NCBI RefSeq assembly: GCF_001767295.1
Contig: NZ_CP014944.1
Coordinates: 372,001 to 436,000 of the forward strand
Direction: 5' to 3'
DNA: 64,000 nucleotides
From: Colwellia sp. PAMC 20917
GTDB taxonomy: Bacteria > Pseudomonadota > Gammaproteobacteria > Enterobacterales > Alteromonadaceae
The notes below the pieces were generated by a model. The model was not told the DNA's origin, searched no databases, and saw nothing but the letters and a program-made list of their open reading frames with translations. The position numbers and the translations under genes are program-made. Numbering within the stretch: position 1 is the first letter of the stretch; every line of letters begins with the position of its first letter. Shown here piece by piece: positions 17,803-26,177 of the stretch.

Positions 17803-19104
17803 TCAGGCCACGTGAAATAGCTCAGACGGTGTTTTACCACCTGCACTCGAAAGTGCCTGAGCCGCATCAAGGGTGTTATCAAGCAACATGCCATCTGTCA
17901 GATGGACTACGCAGTTCAGCCTTATTACAGGGACTTTTACAGGTCTGCGATACTTTGCCACAAGTGGCGGGAGAAGGTATCCTTTTTCTATTCTACCGTT
18001 CTCGAATTTATTTTTAATGTTGGCCGAACCGACCAAATCCCGCACTCCAATGAAATCACATTCTGGATTTTTACACTGGTAATTGCGCCCCGAAGGTTTG
18101 TGTCTATGACCGCATTTCGGGCAAGTCTGAGTGGTGTACTGCTCTCCTATTTTATCAAGCTCTACACCTTGGAATTTACCTTTGTATTTAAGATAGGTGA
18201 GTAGCTGCCCAAGGGGATTGTTGCTGTTCATTTGATTTGAACGTCTTGAGCCTTTCTTCTTTTTCCGAGCATTCTTACTCATATTGATGCAATCGCCCAC
18301 AACAAGCATACCTGCTTGTTGTTTCACGCAATAATCAATCATTTGCTTGGATGCATGATGGAGAAAATTGCGCTGCTGATTGTCATTTCTGAACAGCATT
18401 TTAGCTTTTGCTACTCGTAATTTTCGGCTCCGTCTAGACCCTTTCTTGCATTTTGAAAGCAGTCTTGAGAATTCAGCGAGCTTCTTGTTTCTATACTGAA
18501 TTAACGAGCGAAGACCGCGACCAACTATGATCTCCGACGTTTCGCCATCGGTCATCGCTGCAAGATGAATTACACCTAAGTCAGCAGCAACTACGTTGCT
18601 GCCAGCGGACTTAATGATTTTGATATCTTGCTTTATCGTGAGCCTAAGCTCCCGAAAACTAAGCTCCGCCCCTGTGATTTTACCAATGGGTATATCTTTT
18701 GGAATGCGAACGATGAGTTTTTTAACTCCAAGTCCGTTTGAAAGAATGACGCGGTTACCTTTTCTTTTTATCGCCGAAGCCTTGTACATTACTACCTGGA
18801 AGTGCTTCCTGTCACGGTACGGATAACGAGCTTTTTTATCGCCAGCTTTTCGATTCTCTGAGGTTGTTTCGATGTTAGCAAAGAACTTTTTAATAAGCGC
18901 CTGGTTTGTCTGGCTATGAAGACGGTACTTACTTTTAAAGTGCTTTTCAAAATCACCTCTAAAAGGCCACTTCCATCGGCGTTTTCGGATGAATTTGTGC
19001 AGTTTAACCATATCGTTCCAAAGGCGAGCTGACTCTCTTCGCAACTCTGTTTGCAAAGGTGTTGTCTGACCGATATTAAATTTCGAAACGCTGATTAAAC
19101 TCAT
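17803..19104 (-). CDS. tnpB: TnpB RNA-guided nuclease, variant with rearranged RuvC site
   Basis: 433 residues, full length. RuvC-I Asp is D175 (VVAADLGVIHLAA), the zinc finger is C328-x2-C331 with C344-x4-C349, and RuvC-III Asp is D356 (VRDLVGSANI). The canonical RuvC-II glutamate position is glycine (MLVVGDCINM, G270). A glutamate lies 51 residues further on, E321 in KIGEQYTTQTCPKCG, matching the rearranged-glutamate TnpB/Fanzor class. The C-terminus is longer than usual by about 60 residues beyond the last RuvC motif. The guide RNA would be expected around 17770-17900 on the minus strand. Confidence 0.9.
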   Translation of the reverse strand: MSLISVSKFNIGQTTPLQTELRRESARLWNDMVKLHKFIRKRRWKWPFRGDFEKHFKSKYRLHSQTNQALIKKFFANIETTSENRKAGDKKARYPYRDRKHFQVVMYKASAIKRKGNRVILSNGLGVKKLIVRIPKDIPIGKITGAELSFRELRLTIKQDIKIIKSAGSNVVAADLGVIHLAAMTDGETSEIIVGRGLRSLIQYRNKKLAEFSRLLSKCKKGSRRSRKLRVAKAKMLFRNDNQQRNFLHHASKQMIDYCVKQQAGMLVVGDCINMSKNARKKKKGSRRSNQMNSNNPLGQLLTYLKYKGKFQGVELDKIGEQYTTQTCPKCGHRHKPSGRNYQCKNPECDFIGVRDLVGSANIKNKFENGRIEKGYLLPPLVAKYRRPVKVPVIRLNCVVHLTDGMLLDNTLDAAQALSSAGGKTPSELFHVA

Positions 19105-19509
19105 AATGACGACTATACTGTATAAATAAACAGTGTCAATAAGTGTCTGTATGAAATATAAAAAGAGCGCTCATTCTTCGTATTTAATTCAAGCTCACAT
19201 TATATTTGTTACTAAATATCGTGAGCGGAAGTTTACGAGCGAGATGTTATATAAAATGAACTTTATAATAAAAAGAGAATGTTTAAAACTAAAGTCAGAA
19301 TTGGTTGAGTTTAATGGGGAGTCAGATCATGTTCACATGATTATCTCTTACCTGCCTTCTATTTCAATTTCACGATTAGTTAATGTTTTAAAAAGCATTG
19401 CAGGTCGAGAGATGAAGTTGTGGTTTCCGCAGTTAAATCAGGTAGCTTGGAGGTAGAATGCACTTTGGAGCTCTGGTTATTATGCATGCTCTGTCGGCGG
19501 AGCGCCGAT

Positions 19510-20919
19510 CAATGTCATTAACTTAAGGTTAATTTAAATATTTACAATAGGTTACCCTGTTGCTAACCTGTCTATGAATTAAAAATAGAGAGAAATCACC
19601 AATGCACTGTTCAGTATTTAATTCAAATAGTACAAAAACTAACCAATAAAATTCATTCAACTGAATTTTTAGAAAATCACCGTAAAAAACCTACTGATTT
19701 CACTCGAAATCGCACGCTTACTTTTCCTCGTTTAATGAGTTTTATGTTGAATGCTCTCAACGCTTCAATTCAAGCTGAGCTTGTTCGTTTTTTCAATGTT
19801 ATCGATGATAGTTATTTATCGACAAAATCAGTCAGCACCGCCGCTTTTTGTAAAGCAAGAATGAAGCTCTCTCATAAGGCGTTTATTGAATTAAATGATG
19901 ACTTAGTTCAAGCCTACTATGAAACTGCAACCCTTGATAAATGGCAGGGCCATAGGTTGTTAGCTGTTGACGGCTCAGTCACACAATTACCTATTTCTGA
20001 TGAGTTACTCAATCACTTTGGTAAAGCACGTTCACAAGCTTCTATGCCTGCCGTTCGCCTTTCTCAACTTTATGATGTTAATAATAATATTACTGTAGAT
20101 TTACAGGTAGAGAGCCATTCAACAGGTGAGCGTGAAATGGCATTAAAGCATTTAAATAAAACCGAAATAGGCGACTTAGTGCTTTACGACAGAGGTTACC
20201 CTGCCGTTTGGTTTTATAAGTACCACATGCTAAAGAATGTTGATTTTTGCATGCGCATTGTTAAAAGCCCTAATATTATTAAAGCATTCTTAGGCAGTGG
20301 TGAATATAGTGATATCGTTGATTTTCCTTGCACTGAGAAGTCACTTCGTCGGTGTAGAAAAGACAATATATCTACAGAGTCCATACGTTTAAGGCTAGTG
20401 AGAGTTGATTTGCCATCGGGTGAATCAGAAGTTTTAGTTTCGTCATTAACTGACTTGAAAGCTTATCCTACTTCAATTTTTGCTGATTTATATCACCAAC
20501 GCTGGGGAGTTGAAGAAGACTACAAAGTATTAAAAAGCCGCCTTAATATTGAAAATTTCTCAAGTGTTTCTGTAGAGGGCGTTTTACAAGATATACACGC
20601 AAAACTACTCACCAAAAACATTACGGCTTGTGCAATTCACGATGCAAAACAAAAGCTTGAGAACACTAAAAACAACAGGATTTATAATTATAAAATAAAC
20701 TTCACCTTTGCGTTAAATCAACTCAAAGACAATATTGTACGATTCACAATGAAGCTAGCAAAGTGTCAGCTATATGAGTTGTTGATAAGTAAAATATTGA
20801 AGAGCTTGAGTGCTATTCGTCCAAACAGAAAGTTTATTAGAAAAGAACGAACCTTTGTACCCAAAAAATACCCTATGAGCTACAAACGCATGTGTTAATT
20901 CCTTAAGTTAATGACATTG
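19510..20919 (+). mobile_element. IS4-family insertion sequence nested in tnpA
   Basis: A 1410-bp element bounded by perfect 19-bp inverted repeats, CAATGTCATTAACTTAAGG at 19510-19528 and its complement at 20901-20919. The 10-bp sequence GAGCGCCGAT is directly repeated at 19500-19509 and 20920-20929, a target duplication of the length usual for IS4 elements. The intact duplication and repeats indicate that this insertion is recent relative to the IS605-type host element. Confidence 0.93.
19735..20898 (+). CDS. IS4-family DDE transposase
   Basis: 387 residues from the first ATG. Catalytic residues are D79 (LLAVDGS), D152 (VLYDRGYP) and E260 in the YREK signature Y253-x2-R256-x3-E260-x6-K267. 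The coding frame stays open upstream to at least 19603 and reads family-like text (KLTNKIHSTEFLENHRKKPT, DFTRNRTLTFPRL), so the true N-terminus is probably about 45 residues longer. No ATG is in that frame; an ATG at 19602 is in a different frame. Either a non-ATG start is used or one base change has altered the start. Confidence 0.9.
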   Translation: MSFMLNALNASIQAELVRFFNVIDDSYLSTKSVSTAAFCKARMKLSHKAFIELNDDLVQAYYETATLDKWQGHRLLAVDGSVTQLPISDELLNHFGKARSQASMPAVRLSQLYDVNNNITVDLQVESHSTGEREMALKHLNKTEIGDLVLYDRGYPAVWFYKYHMLKNVDFCMRIVKSPNIIKAFLGSGEYSDIVDFPCTEKSLRRCRKDNISTESIRLRLVRVDLPSGESEVLVSSLTDLKAYPTSIFADLYHQRWGVEEDYKVLKSRLNIENFSSVSVEGVLQDIHAKLLTKNITACAIHDAKQKLENTKNNRIYNYKINFTFALNQLKDNIVRFTMKLAKCQLYELLISKILKSLSAIRPNRKFIRKERTFVPKKYPMSYKRMC

Positions 20920-21001
20920 GAGCGCCGATAGAGGTTCTTAAGCAATACATCGAGCAGCAAGATAGGCCGCATTAGATTGCTATGCAATCTCGGCTATCCA
21001 T

Positions 21002-21022
21002 CCCTCACCGCAAGCGGTGGGG
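21002..21022. repeat. Subterminal hairpin at the tnpA end of the IS605-type element
   Basis: CCC-T-CACCGC, loop AA, GCGGTG-GGG: a 9-bp stem with a bulged T. It shares the 14-bp core with the hairpin at 17774-17794. Confidence 0.75.
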
Positions 21023-21234
21023 CTTTTCGCCGATTTCGGTAAACATTCGTTCTGATTGCATTAGAACTGTACCTGAATTTGGATCTTCTTTACCGTGGAG
21101 CATCAATATAGGCTCATTAATTTTTTCTGCATCAAAGAACGGTGACATCGATGCATAGGCTTGTTGACCTTCCCAAAAATTACGCTCTGCTCCTTGAAAG
21201 CAGAAGGGCTCGGTGGGTATTTCACTTACAAAAC
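21005..21234 (-). pseudogene. S9-family peptidase fragment cut by the IS605-type element
   Basis: The minus strand reads PFCFQGAERNFWEGQQAYAS, MSPFFDAEKINEPILMLHG and KEDPNSGTVLMQSERMFTEI before running into the element. This is the C-terminal alpha/beta-hydrolase part of a prolyl-oligopeptidase-like enzyme, with the catalytic aspartate in HGKEDPNSG. The part with the catalytic histidine would follow and is missing; the serine-bearing upstream part is also absent. No start is present. Confidence 0.75.
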
Positions 21235-21358
21235 ATCTATTCTCGCAATAATTACTTTATAATTAGGCCATAAAAATCCGATAGCACTTCAACTTAATCT
21301 TGCTTAGGTTACAATCTAGCAAGACATAAAAACCAATTAATTCGTCCTAAGGAAATTC

Positions 21359-22726
21359 ATGAATCAGTTACTACGTGCCGACGATAAAGGTACATCACTT
21401 TTTATCATCAATAAAAATAACTATAACGACTGGTTAAGCGAGCAAACTCAGCAAAACCAAGCATGGTTAGCCAATACTAATTATAAAGCTGAAGGTTTAG
21501 CGTTATTACCTAATACTCAAGGGGGGTTGTCTCTAGCGTTATTTGTTGTTGAAGATGCCAATCACTTCTTTGCCTGCGGCGAATTAATTAAGCAACTTCC
21601 TCCTGGTCAGTATTTGTTACATGCGACAGATGAACAGCAACAAGCCATCTGTTTTTCATGGCTAATGGGCGCCTATAAGTTCGATCGTTATGTAACAAAA
21701 AACAAAAAAAATGACCCACTTCCCTGCTTAGCCGTTAATAATCAAACCATTGTCGACAGTGCCATTAAATATGCCGAAGCAACGACTTTAGTCCGTGACT
21801 TAGTCAATACGCCAGCAGCTGATATGATGCCAATAGATCTTGGTGACTGCGCGCAAAACTTGGCTGATAGGTATCACGGCCAAGTTCAGCAAATTATTGG
21901 TGATGAACTGGTCGAACAAAATTACCCAACCATACATGCCGTTGGTCGAGCGAGTGCTCATGCGCCTCGTTTAATTGACTTAACTTGGGGTAGTAGCCAT
22001 CACCCAAAAGTGACGTTAGTGGGTAAAGGCGTTTGCTTTGACAGTGGAGGTCTCGACTTAAAACCCGCTGCTGGTATGCGTAATATGAAAAAAGATATGG
22101 GCGGATCTGCACATGTCCTCGGATTAGCTCAGTTAATTATGTCGCATAACCTACCGATTAATTTACGAGTACTCATTCCCGCGGTAGAAAATGCCGTGTC
22201 GAGCAATGCCATAAGACCTGGTGATGTTATTACTACACGCGCAGGTATTACCGTTGAAATTCACAACACTGATGCAGAAGGTCGATTAGTATTATGTGAT
22301 GCTCTAACAGAAGCTGACACCGAACAGCCTGATTTAATTATTGATTTTGCAACCCTCACTGGCGCAATGCGTGTTGCTTTAGGCACAGAATTACCAGGAT
22401 TTTTCTCAACAAGCGATGATGTTGCTGCGGGTATTACCCAAGCGGGCAGCAAAATTAGCGATCCGGTCTGGCGTATGCCGCTTTATAGCCCATACGGTGA
22501 TCTACTGAAAAGTTCTATTGCTGATATGACCAATTGCGCGGCAATACCCTTTGGTGGTGCAATTACCGCGGCATTATATCTACAAGAGTTTGTTAAAAAA
22601 GAGACTGATTGGGTTCACTTTGACGTGATGGCATTTAATATCAGAGCTTTACCAGGGCGCCCCCTTGGCGGCGAAGCATTCGGTATTCGCGCCGTATTTG
22701 ATTACTTACAAACCAAGTATACATAA
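21359..22726 (+). CDS. M17-family leucyl aminopeptidase
   Basis: 455 residues. The dinuclear zinc site is present: GKGVCFDSGGLDLKP (Lys and Asp ligands), MKKDMGGSAHVLG, and the hallmark NTDAEGRLVL at about residues 301-310. The cytoplasmic enzyme removes N-terminal residues from peptides. Length and N-terminal domain fit the PepA/PepB-like group found in Alteromonadales rather than classical 500-residue PepA. AAGGA at about 21348 precedes the ATG. It appears to be a single-gene unit followed by a weak hairpin. Confidence 0.92.
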   Translation: MNQLLRADDKGTSLFIINKNNYNDWLSEQTQQNQAWLANTNYKAEGLALLPNTQGGLSLALFVVEDANHFFACGELIKQLPPGQYLLHATDEQQQAICFSWLMGAYKFDRYVTKNKKNDPLPCLAVNNQTIVDSAIKYAEATTLVRDLVNTPAADMMPIDLGDCAQNLADRYHGQVQQIIGDELVEQNYPTIHAVGRASAHAPRLIDLTWGSSHHPKVTLVGKGVCFDSGGLDLKPAAGMRNMKKDMGGSAHVLGLAQLIMSHNLPINLRVLIPAVENAVSSNAIRPGDVITTRAGITVEIHNTDAEGRLVLCDALTEADTEQPDLIIDFATLTGAMRVALGTELPGFFSTSDDVAAGITQAGSKISDPVWRMPLYSPYGDLLKSSIADMTNCAAIPFGGAITAALYLQEFVKKETDWVHFDVMAFNIRALPGRPLGGEAFGIRAVFDYLQTKYT

Positions 22727-22762
22727 CCAATTAAGAAAAAGATCGCCATAAAAATTTATAAT

Positions 22763-22790
22763 TGCGGTGCTTTTGCGCCGCATTTATTGA
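22763..22790 (+). terminator. Possible terminator after the aminopeptidase gene
   Basis: TGCGGTGC, loop TTTT, GCGCCGCA: an 8-bp stem with one G-T pair, followed by TTTATTG. The T run is short, so the call is tentative. Confidence 0.45.
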
Positions 22791-22935
22791 TAAATGTCTA
22801 TCGCTATCAAAGCTAGTTCTTATTGATGCTTTCCCCACTTTTCTGTCGGTACCTCACTTAACAAGACCTTGCTTGTTCATCAGCTGAGTACCTCACTCAA
22901 CAATCAAAAAAAAGTCATAATATTCAAAATAACAC

Positions 22936-22949
22936 TTGATCTAAATCAA
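22936..22949 (+). promoter_or_regulatory. Perfect FNR/Anr box upstream of the GbsR-type gene
   Basis: TTGATCTAAATCAA is an exact TTGAT-N4-ATCAA. Its centre lies 55 bases before ATG 22998. With the usual -41.5 placement, transcription would start near 22984. It also lies inside a longer in-frame ORF from 22869, which argues against that upstream start. Oxygen control here fits the bd oxidase operon that follows. Confidence 0.7.
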
Positions 22950-22997
22950 CAAAGGTTTAAGCTTTCAGAAATTACTGAAAGTTCAGAAGACTTAATT

Positions 22998-23543
22998 ATG
23001 ATTATGACAGCTAAAATTGAATCGTTCGTTATGCACTGTGGTGAAATGGGCAGTCGCTGGGGCTTTAACCGCACCGTAGGTCAGATGTATGGTTTATTAA
23101 TTATCCACAATGACTCACTCACTGCGCTACAAATATCAGAAGCCCTCAACATTTCTCGCGGTAATGTCAGTATGGGTATTAAAGAATTACAGTCTTGGCG
23201 CTTAGTTCAAGTACAACATAAACCCAAAGATCGCAAAGAATATTACTCACCTGCTGGCTCTATTTGGGAAATGGCAATACGTGTCTTTGAAGAACGTCGT
23301 AAACGTGAGGTTGACCCTACCCTGTCACTGTTACGCGATAATCTTTTAGATGAACCCGCTAACCCTCAAGAACAATATGCTCAGCAAAAAATGCATGAGA
23401 TGCATGACCTACTTGAAACGATTACCCATTGGGCGGCAGAACTACAAAGTATGAGCCCAGAAAAACTTACTACATTAATGAAACTTGGTGCAGGTGTCAG
23501 TAAAGTTATTGATATAAAAGATAAACTTTTAAATAAAAACTAA
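22998..23543 (+). CDS. GbsR/MarR-family transcriptional regulator
   Basis: 181 residues from ATG 22998; an ORF start at 22869 is rejected because an FNR box and presumed promoter lie within it. The winged-helix segment is LTALQISEALNISRGNVSMG followed by IKELQSWRLVQVQHKPKDRK, typical of GbsR-like proteins (FVMHCGEMGSRWGFNRTVGQ at the N-terminus). It sits 119 bases before cydA on the same strand, so control of the bd oxidase is likely. The repeated AAATTGTCACTTT between the two genes is a candidate site. Ligand unknown. Confidence 0.85.
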   Translation: MIMTAKIESFVMHCGEMGSRWGFNRTVGQMYGLLIIHNDSLTALQISEALNISRGNVSMGIKELQSWRLVQVQHKPKDRKEYYSPAGSIWEMAIRVFEERRKREVDPTLSLLRDNLLDEPANPQEQYAQQKMHEMHDLLETITHWAAELQSMSPEKLTTLMKLGAGVSKVIDIKDKLLNKN

Positions 23544-23652
23544 ATTGTCACTTTGACTTTTTTAAAGCCAACACATTAATGTTATAAAAAATTGTCACTT
23601 TAAACGTTAAACGATAAACCCTTTGATACTACTCGTGTTTTCTAGGGTTTAT
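23542..23652 (+). promoter_or_regulatory. Direct repeats and hairpin upstream of cydA
   Basis: AAATTGTCACTTT occurs at 23542-23554 and again at 23589-23601. Downstream, ATAAACCCT (23614-23622) pairs with AGGGTTTAT (23644-23652), ending one base before the GGAG ribosome-binding site of cydA. The repeats may bind the regulator encoded just upstream; the stem may affect cydA translation. Both roles are inference. Confidence 0.45.
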
Positions 23653-23662
23653 GGAGTAAATC

Positions 23663-25029
23663 ATGTTAGAAACCTTAATGCTTTCACGCATCCAGTTTGC
23701 CGCTAATATTAGCTTTCATATCCTGTTTCCAACAATAACCATCGCACTGAGCTGGTTTTTATTTTATTTCAAATTACGCTTTGACCAAACCAATGATCCT
23801 ATCTGGATGCGAGCCTATCGTTTTTGGGTCAAAATATTTGCTCTTACCTTCGCAATAGGTGTGGTTACCGGTATTACTATGTCGTTTCAGTTTGGCACTA
23901 ACTGGCCAAAATTTATGGAAACAGTCGGTAATATAGCGGGACCATTATTGGGTTATGAAGTACTCACGGCATTCTTTTTAGAGGCTGGTTTTTTAGGCAT
24001 TATGTTATTTGGTATGAATCGAGTTTCGGCTCGAGTACATACATTATCAACGTTAATTGTCGCTTTTGGTACCAGTTTATCGTCATTTTGGATCCTAGCA
24101 CTTAACTCTTGGATGCAAACGCCTCAAGGTCATGAGATGCGCGATGGTGTCGCATTTCCCGTTGACTGGTTTGCTATTATTTTCAACCCGTCATTCCCTT
24201 ATAAATTGTCTCATATGTTGGTTGCCTCTGGTTTAACGGCGGCATTTTTAGTTGCGGGTATAAGTGCTTATCGCTTACTCAAGGGGATAACAAAAAAGCG
24301 CCACAATTAACGCTTAAAATAGCGTTAACAGTCGCTGCAGTGCTGGCACCAGTACAGATATTGTTAGGTGATATGCATGGTTTAAATACCTTAGAACATC
24401 AACCACAAAAAATTGCTGCCATGGAAGGTATCTGGCATACCGAAAAAGGCGCACCACTGTTGTTATTTGCACTTCCTGATGAAGAGCAAAAAACCAATCA
24501 TTTTGAAATAGCCGTTCCTAAAATGGCCAGCTTTATTTTGACACACGACTTTGATGGCGAAATAAAGGGGCTAAACGAATTTGAAGGTAACCATCCCCCT
24601 GTTGCGCCGGTGTTCTTTGCTTTTAGAATCATGGTAGCTTTAGGCCTCTTCATGTTTATTGTCGCTTGGTTTAGTCGTTTTCAATTGTGGCGTAAAAAAC
24701 AATTGCCCCCTTGGCTATTAAAAGTGCTGGTTGCGATGAGCTTCTCGGGTTGGGTCGCCACATTAGCGGGCTGGTATGTCACTGAGATTGGCCGTCAACC
24801 TTGGCTAGTGACAGGAATTTTAACGGTAAAAGATGCAGCGACAGATATAGCACCAGCAAATGTAGGAATAACACTTACACTTTATTTGACTTTATATGTT
24901 GTCATTATGGTTGCCTACCTACACACCCTATTTACGATGGCAGGACGAGCGATTGAACTTGAAGAATTCAGTATCGATGAACAAGTAAAATCTGTTATTC
25001 ACACACCTAATAAAATAATCGAGGGATAA
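23663..25029 (+). pseudogene. cydA: Cytochrome bd-type quinol oxidase subunit I (CioA-like), single-base frameshift
   Basis: Two consecutive frames encode one protein: 23663-24310 (SRIQFAANISFHILFPTITI with the haem-ligand His, then FGTSLSSFWILALNSWMQTP) and, one frame over, from about 24290 to 25029 (KIALTVAAVLAPVQILLGDM, GWYVTEIGRQPWLVTG). Adding one base in the GGGG run near 24283 restores LLKGDNKKAPQLTLK and about 455 residues. The short Q-loop and RVSARVHTLST fit the cyanide-insensitive CioA branch. Everything else is conserved, so a sequencing error is as likely as a true loss. cydB follows 3 bases after the stop. Confidence 0.85.
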
Positions 25030-25032
25030 GTT

Positions 25033-26031
25033 ATGTTTGAAGAAAATACCTTAGCGCTAATTTTTGTCTCATTAATGGGTCTTTCAATCTTACTTTATGC
25101 CATTTTAGATGGCTATGATTTAGGTGTCGGCATTATGCTACCGCTCGATCAAACAGACAATGCAGATACCATGATAGCTTCAATAGGCCCTTTTTGGGAT
25201 GCTAACGAAACTTGGTTAGTATTAGCGATTGGTTTATTATTGATAGCCTTTCCTGCGGCGCACAGTTATATATTTAAAGAGCTCTATTTACCCACCGCGG
25301 TATTATTAATTAGTTTGGTGCTTCGTGGTGTTGCTTTTGATTTTCGTGCTAAGGCCGCCTTTGGTCATAAGCCTACGTGGAATAAAGTCTTCAAAACAGG
25401 CTCGTTACTCGCTGCTTTAAGCCAAGGTTACATGTTAGGTATGTATGTTATGGGCTTTGAAAACACTGTAGCCGCTTATTGTTTTAGTTTACTGAGTGCC
25501 TTTGGTGTTGCGGCCGCTTATAGCTATATAGGTGCTTGTTGGTTAATTATGAAAACTGAAGGTGAACTACAAATACAAGCGGTAGCTTGGGCGAAAAAAT
25601 CAGGACTAATTTGTTTCCTTGGTATTATAGCTGTCTCCTTTGTTAATCCGTTAATTAATCCAGGTGTCTATGAAAAATGGTTTACTTGGCCAAATACTTT
25701 ACTGATATTAACGTTACCCGCTATTTGCTTTGGGTTATTTATTTTTAGCCTAATACAATTAAAGCAACTACCTAAAGTAAATGACAAAGGCTGTTGGCGA
25801 CCTTTTGTCGCGGCAGTGATTATTTTCACTCTATGTTTTTTTGGTTTAGCCTTTAGTTTTTTCCCGTACATAGTGCCTAACAAACTGACTATTTGGGAAA
25901 CAGCCGCAGCACCTGAATCTTTGAGCTTTCTCTTATGGGGAACCTTCATTGTGGTACCGGTTATATTTAGTTATACCGCCTTTTCTTATCGGGTATTTTG
26001 GGGCAAGGTGCGAGAGCTCAGATATTATTAA
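25033..26031 (+). CDS. cydB: Cytochrome bd-type quinol oxidase subunit II (CioB-like)
   Basis: 332 residues, intact. The N-terminal LYAILDGYDLGVGIMLPL and IGPFWDANETWLVLAIGLLL blocks are diagnostic for CydB/CioB. Eight to nine membrane helices are visible. With CydA it forms the terminal oxidase that takes electrons from quinol to oxygen with high affinity. It is in one operon with cydA and probably with the GbsR-type regulator. If cydA is truly frameshifted, CydB would be an orphan. A strong terminator follows at 26116. Confidence 0.95.
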   Translation: MFEENTLALIFVSLMGLSILLYAILDGYDLGVGIMLPLDQTDNADTMIASIGPFWDANETWLVLAIGLLLIAFPAAHSYIFKELYLPTAVLLISLVLRGVAFDFRAKAAFGHKPTWNKVFKTGSLLAALSQGYMLGMYVMGFENTVAAYCFSLLSAFGVAAAYSYIGACWLIMKTEGELQIQAVAWAKKSGLICFLGIIAVSFVNPLINPGVYEKWFTWPNTLLILTLPAICFGLFIFSLIQLKQLPKVNDKGCWRPFVAAVIIFTLCFFGLAFSFFPYIVPNKLTIWETAAAPESLSFLLWGTFIVVPVIFSYTAFSYRVFWGKVRELRYY

Positions 26032-26115
26032 GCGTGAATTTATCCTTAAGTAAACTAAGCACAGACACTTAATTATTGATGTTCTTCTATTAAGTATTTT
26101 TGCTAAGCGTCGTTC

Positions 26116-26153
26116 TTAATTAAAAACCAGCCTTGTCGCTGGTTTTTAATTAA
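26116..26153. terminator. Bidirectional terminator between cydB and the molybdenum hydroxylase genes
   Basis: A perfect 16-bp stem, TTAATTAAAAACCAGC paired with GCTGGTTTTTAATTAA, around a 6-base loop. An A run precedes and a T run follows on both strands, so it can end transcripts from both convergent operons. Confidence 0.9.
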
Positions 26154-26177
26154 CGTCATTATACTTTGGTTATCATA

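Larger units (their letters stand above)
19151..20975 (+). pseudogene. tnpA: IS605-type TnpA (HUH/Y1 transposase), nonsense and IS-disrupted
   Basis: From ATG 19151 (an upstream GTG at 19133 is less likely) the protein reads MKYKKSAHSSYLIQAHIIFV and contains the HUH motif in SDHVHMI. A TAG at 19454-19456 interrupts it after NQVAWR. The frame then continues NALWSSGYYACSVGGAP until the IS4-type insertion at 19510, and resumes at 20920 with IEVLKQYIEQQDRPH to the stop at 20975. The catalytic tyrosine, in KQYIEQQ, is separated from HUH by both lesions, so the enzyme is dead. Confidence 0.85.
17770..21025. mobile_element. IS200/IS605-type element (tnpA/tnpB divergent) carrying a nested IS4 element
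   Basis: tnpB on the minus strand and tnpA on the plus strand start 46 bases apart, the IS605 arrangement. Each end holds the same short palindrome CACCGC-AA-GCGGTG (17778-17791 and 21006-21019), with one unpaired base on the 5' side, as in ends recognised by HUH TnpA proteins. Without the nested 1410-bp IS4 element and its 10-bp duplication it would be about 1.8 kb. Exact borders are approximate. TnpA is broken, so movement would need a helper. Confidence 0.8.

Noticed and set aside
18596-18826. Plus-strand ORF antisense to tnpB
   Set aside because: Shadow of tnpB; low complexity and no start signal.
22869-22997. Upstream extension of the GbsR-type gene to an ATG at 22869
   Set aside because: It contains a perfect FNR box and the presumed promoter, and the extra residues do not resemble the family.
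24340-25029. Independent short CydA-like gene starting at ATG 24340
   Set aside because: It begins in the middle of the CydA fold and is restored to the upstream frame by one base.
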